Shown here: positions 62,011 through 64,000 of the stretch, piece after piece
Numbering within the stretch: the stretch's first letter is position 1
Layout of the letters: every line of letters starts with the position of its first letter
Assembly: GCF_900102105.1 (NCBI RefSeq)
Contig: NZ_FNBB01000009.1
Location: forward strand, 1-64,000
DNA from: Agrobacterium pusense
GTDB lineage: Bacteria; Pseudomonadota; Alphaproteobacteria; Rhizobiales; Rhizobiaceae
Direction: 5' to 3'
DNA: 64,000 nucleotides
Translations under genes and position numbers: made by a program
Notes under the pieces: generated by a model
The model's input: only the letters and a program-made list of their open reading frames with translations
What the model was told of the DNA's origin: nothing
The model's database searches: none

Positions 62011-63045
62011 ATGGGTTTCAAAGTTGCAATTGCAGGCGCCACCGGCAACGTCGGTCGCGAAATGCTCAATATCCTGGCCGAACGCGGTTTTCCCGCCGAT
62101 GAAGTCGTGCCGCTCGCTTCCGCCCGTTCGCAGGGCACGGAAGTCTCCTATGGCGACCGCACGCTGAAGGTCTCGAACCTCGAGAACTACGATTTTTCCG
62201 ACACGGATATCTGCCTGATGTCTGCAGGCGGCGATGTTTCCAAGAAGTGGTCGCCGAAGATCGGCCAGCAGGGCTGCGTCGTCATCGATAACTCATCCGC
62301 ATGGCGCTACGATCAGGACGTTCCGCTGATCGTTCCGGAAGTCAACGCCGATGCGGTTGCAGGCTTCACCAAGAAGAACATCATCGCCAACCCCAATTGC
62401 TCCACGGCGCAGCTTGTTGTCGCGCTGAAGCCGCTGCATGACTTCGCCAAGATCAAGCGCGTCGTCGTCTCCACCTATCAGTCGGTGTCCGGCGCCGGCA
62501 AGGAAGGCATGGACGAGCTTTTCCAGCAGACCCGCGCCGTTTTCGTGGCTGACCCGGTCGAAGCCAAGAAGTTCACCAAGCGCATCGCCTTCAACGTCAT
62601 TCCGCACATCGACGTCTTCATGGAAGACGGCTACACCAAGGAAGAATGGAAGGTTCTGGCCGAAACCAAGAAGATGCTTGATCCGAAGATCAAGGTGACC
62701 TGCACGGCCGTGCGCGTTCCTGTCTTCATCGGCCATTCGGAATCGGTCAATATCGAGTTCGAAAACGAGATCACCGCCGATCAGGCCCGTGACATCCTGC
62801 GCGAAGCACCGGGTTGCCTCGTGATCGACAAGCGCGAAAACGGCGGTTACATCACGCCGGTTGAATCCGCTGGCGAAGACGCGACCTACATCTCGCGTAT
62901 CCGCGAAGATGCGACGGTCGAAAACGGTCTCAACCTGTGGGTTGTTTCTGACAACCTGCGCAAGGGTGCTGCCCTTAACGCCGTCCAGATCGCCGAACTG
63001 CTGATCAATCGTGGCTTCATCAAGCCGCGCAAGGCGGCCGCCTGA
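62011..63045 (+). CDS. asd: Aspartate-semialdehyde dehydrogenase
   Basis: 344 residues from the ATG at 62011. AGATGNVGREML binds NADP, the catalytic Cys130 lies in IANPNCSTAQL, and VVSTYQSVSGAGKEGMDEL follows as in the family. It makes aspartate semialdehyde from aspartyl phosphate, the branch point to lysine/diaminopimelate, threonine and methionine, and is normally essential for the cell wall. It is monocistronic, with its own terminator. Confidence 0.96.
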   Translation: MGFKVAIAGATGNVGREMLNILAERGFPADEVVPLASARSQGTEVSYGDRTLKVSNLENYDFSDTDICLMSAGGDVSKKWSPKIGQQGCVVIDNSSAWRYDQDVPLIVPEVNADAVAGFTKKNIIANPNCSTAQLVVALKPLHDFAKIKRVVVSTYQSVSGAGKEGMDELFQQTRAVFVADPVEAKKFTKRIAFNVIPHIDVFMEDGYTKEEWKVLAETKKMLDPKIKVTCTAVRVPVFIGHSESVNIEFENEITADQARDILREAPGCLVIDKRENGGYITPVESAGEDATYISRIREDATVENGLNLWVVSDNLRKGAALNAVQIAELLINRGFIKPRKAAA

Positions 63046-63079
63046 TCCGAGATACGAATTTTTAAGGTTCGTTAAGTAT

Positions 63080-63114
63080 AACCCGTCTGTTCTGTGTGGG
63101 GCAGGCGGGTTTTA
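63080..63114 (+). terminator. Intrinsic terminator after asd
   Basis: AACCCGTCTG / CAGGCGGGTT stem (10 bp with one G.U pair), 12-base loop, followed by TTTTA. It lies 34 bp beyond the asd stop. Confidence 0.75.
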
Positions 63115-63266
63115 TAATTGGCGAGATCACGGCCAGTTTATTTGCAGGCCTTGCTGCCGAAAGGCAATTTAGGCCGCCAAAAGACAGTTTTGGCACCTGA
63201 ATCATACAGTATTGACGGTTTGGTTCTCGGGAAAAACTCCCCAAAGGATATCGAAGGCAGATTTTG

Positions 63267-64000
63267 ATGCGGGCAATGAAGGTAATTCTGGCTGGTGTGG
63301 CCATGGTCTCGGTTCTGGCAGCGACGCCGGTTATGGCCGCGCAATGCGGCAACACTTCGGCGGGCTTCGATGCCTGGGTCAGCGCCTTCAAGCAGGAAGC
63401 GGCGGGTCGCGGCGTCAGCGCCTCGGTGCTCGACCGGGCTTTCTCCGGCGTCTCCTACAACCAGGCGACGATCCGCGCCGATCGCGGTCAGCACAGCTTC
63501 AAGCTGTCCTTCGAGCAGTTCATGCAGAAGCGCGGCGGTCAGACGATCATTTCGCGCGGCAAGACCATGAAGAAGAACAACGCCGCACTGTTCGCCTCCA
63601 TCGAGCGTGCCTATGGCGTGCCGGCTGGTCCGCTGCTCGCCATCTGGGGCATGGAAACAGGCTTTGGCGGTTTCATGGGCAACCAGCACACGCTTTCCGC
63701 CGTTTCAACGCTTGCTTTTGACTGCCGCCGTTCGGACTATTTCACCGAGCAGCTTTATGCGGCTCTGAAACTCGTCGGCAGCGGCTCGCTGAATGTCAAC
63801 GCCAAGGGTGCCGCCCATGGTGAAATCGGCCAGACGCAGTTCCTGCCGCTGAACGTCGTGCGCTACGGCGTGGATTTCGACCGCGACGGTCGGATCGATC
63901 TCGTCGGTTCGCGCGCCGACGCGCTGGCGTCCACCGCAAACTTCCTCGTCGGCCATGGCTGGCAGCGCGGTGCAGGCTACCAGCAGGGGCAGGCGAATTA
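63267..64000 (+). CDS. Lytic murein transglycosylase, MltB-like (partial)
   Basis: The first 244 residues are in the window; the gene runs off the right edge. A signal peptide (VILAGVAMVSVLAATPVMAA, cleavage near residue 25) precedes a soluble-lytic-transglycosylase fold of the SLT_2/MltB class. The catalytic Glu130 lies in LLAIWGMETGFG, and AAHGEIGQTQFLPLNVVRYG matches the substrate groove region. It cleaves peptidoglycan glycan strands with formation of 1,6-anhydro-muramyl ends in the periplasm. No lipobox is present. The start has AAGG about 9 bases upstream. Confidence 0.88.
   Translation, partial: MRAMKVILAGVAMVSVLAATPVMAAQCGNTSAGFDAWVSAFKQEAAGRGVSASVLDRAFSGVSYNQATIRADRGQHSFKLSFEQFMQKRGGQTIISRGKTMKKNNAALFASIERAYGVPAGPLLAIWGMETGFGGFMGNQHTLSAVSTLAFDCRRSDYFTEQLYAALKLVGSGSLNVNAKGAAHGEIGQTQFLPLNVVRYGVDFDRDGRIDLVGSRADALASTANFLVGHGWQRGAGYQQGQAN

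Overview
This 64-kb window comes from an Agrobacterium-type alphaproteobacterium (Rhizobiaceae, biovar 1 / A. tumefaciens complex). The strongest marker is a full-length TelA telomere resolvase at 26335-27666. Enzymes of this type are known from agrobacteria that carry a linear chromid. An acvB/mprF (lpiA) pair, a MucR/rhizobial-style G+C-rich background and intergenic elements resembling RIME repeats agree with this. Coding density is high, most operons show 1-4 nt start/stop overlaps, and no tRNA, rRNA, insertion sequence, prophage or CRISPR array was seen.

Region 1 (1-5.6 kb): a small EutQ-like cupin, an AraC regulator divergent from an SDR and a quinone oxidoreductase, and a LysR regulator divergent from a YcaC-type isochorismatase hydrolase. 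Region 2 (5.6-16.4 kb): an Lrp regulator divergent from two overlapping PPC/DUF296-domain genes. Tail-to-tail with them is an eight-gene minus-strand operon, in order TRAP transporter (fused QM, then P), SDR, IclR, SCP2-type thiolase, acyl-CoA ligase, SDR and a tandem-PPC protein. I read it as an uncharacterised CoA-dependent acid-degradation pathway and the best candidate for an undescribed system here. Region 3 (16.4-23.3 kb): an StcD-like flavin demethylase divergent from a TetR regulator, an OmpR-type two-component system, an Omp25/31-like barrel and a lipoprotein.

Region 4 (23.6-32.4 kb): a five-repeat DUF1217 protein, telA, and the acvB-mprF operon, which pairs an aminoacyl-phosphatidylglycerol hydrolase with its synthase. 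Region 5 (32.5-43.6 kb): an M19 dipeptidase, a five-gene Dpp-like ABC importer, a D-aminopeptidase, a LysR regulator, a D-amino-acid transaminase and a DmpA-like D-peptidase, which together look like a D-peptide scavenging island. Region 6 (43.7-50.6 kb): a seven-gene carbohydrate operon with a DapA-family aldolase, a GntR regulator, a four-part ABC importer and a YihV-like PfkB kinase.

Region 7 (50.8-64 kb): a heme oxygenase; the rutABCDEF uracil-degradation operon behind a sigma-54-like promoter and flanked by two direct copies of a 111-bp repeat; the pntAB transhydrogenase; an MHS-type transporter with a large periplasmic insertion; asd behind a possible leader peptide; and the start of a lytic transglycosylase gene that runs off the window.
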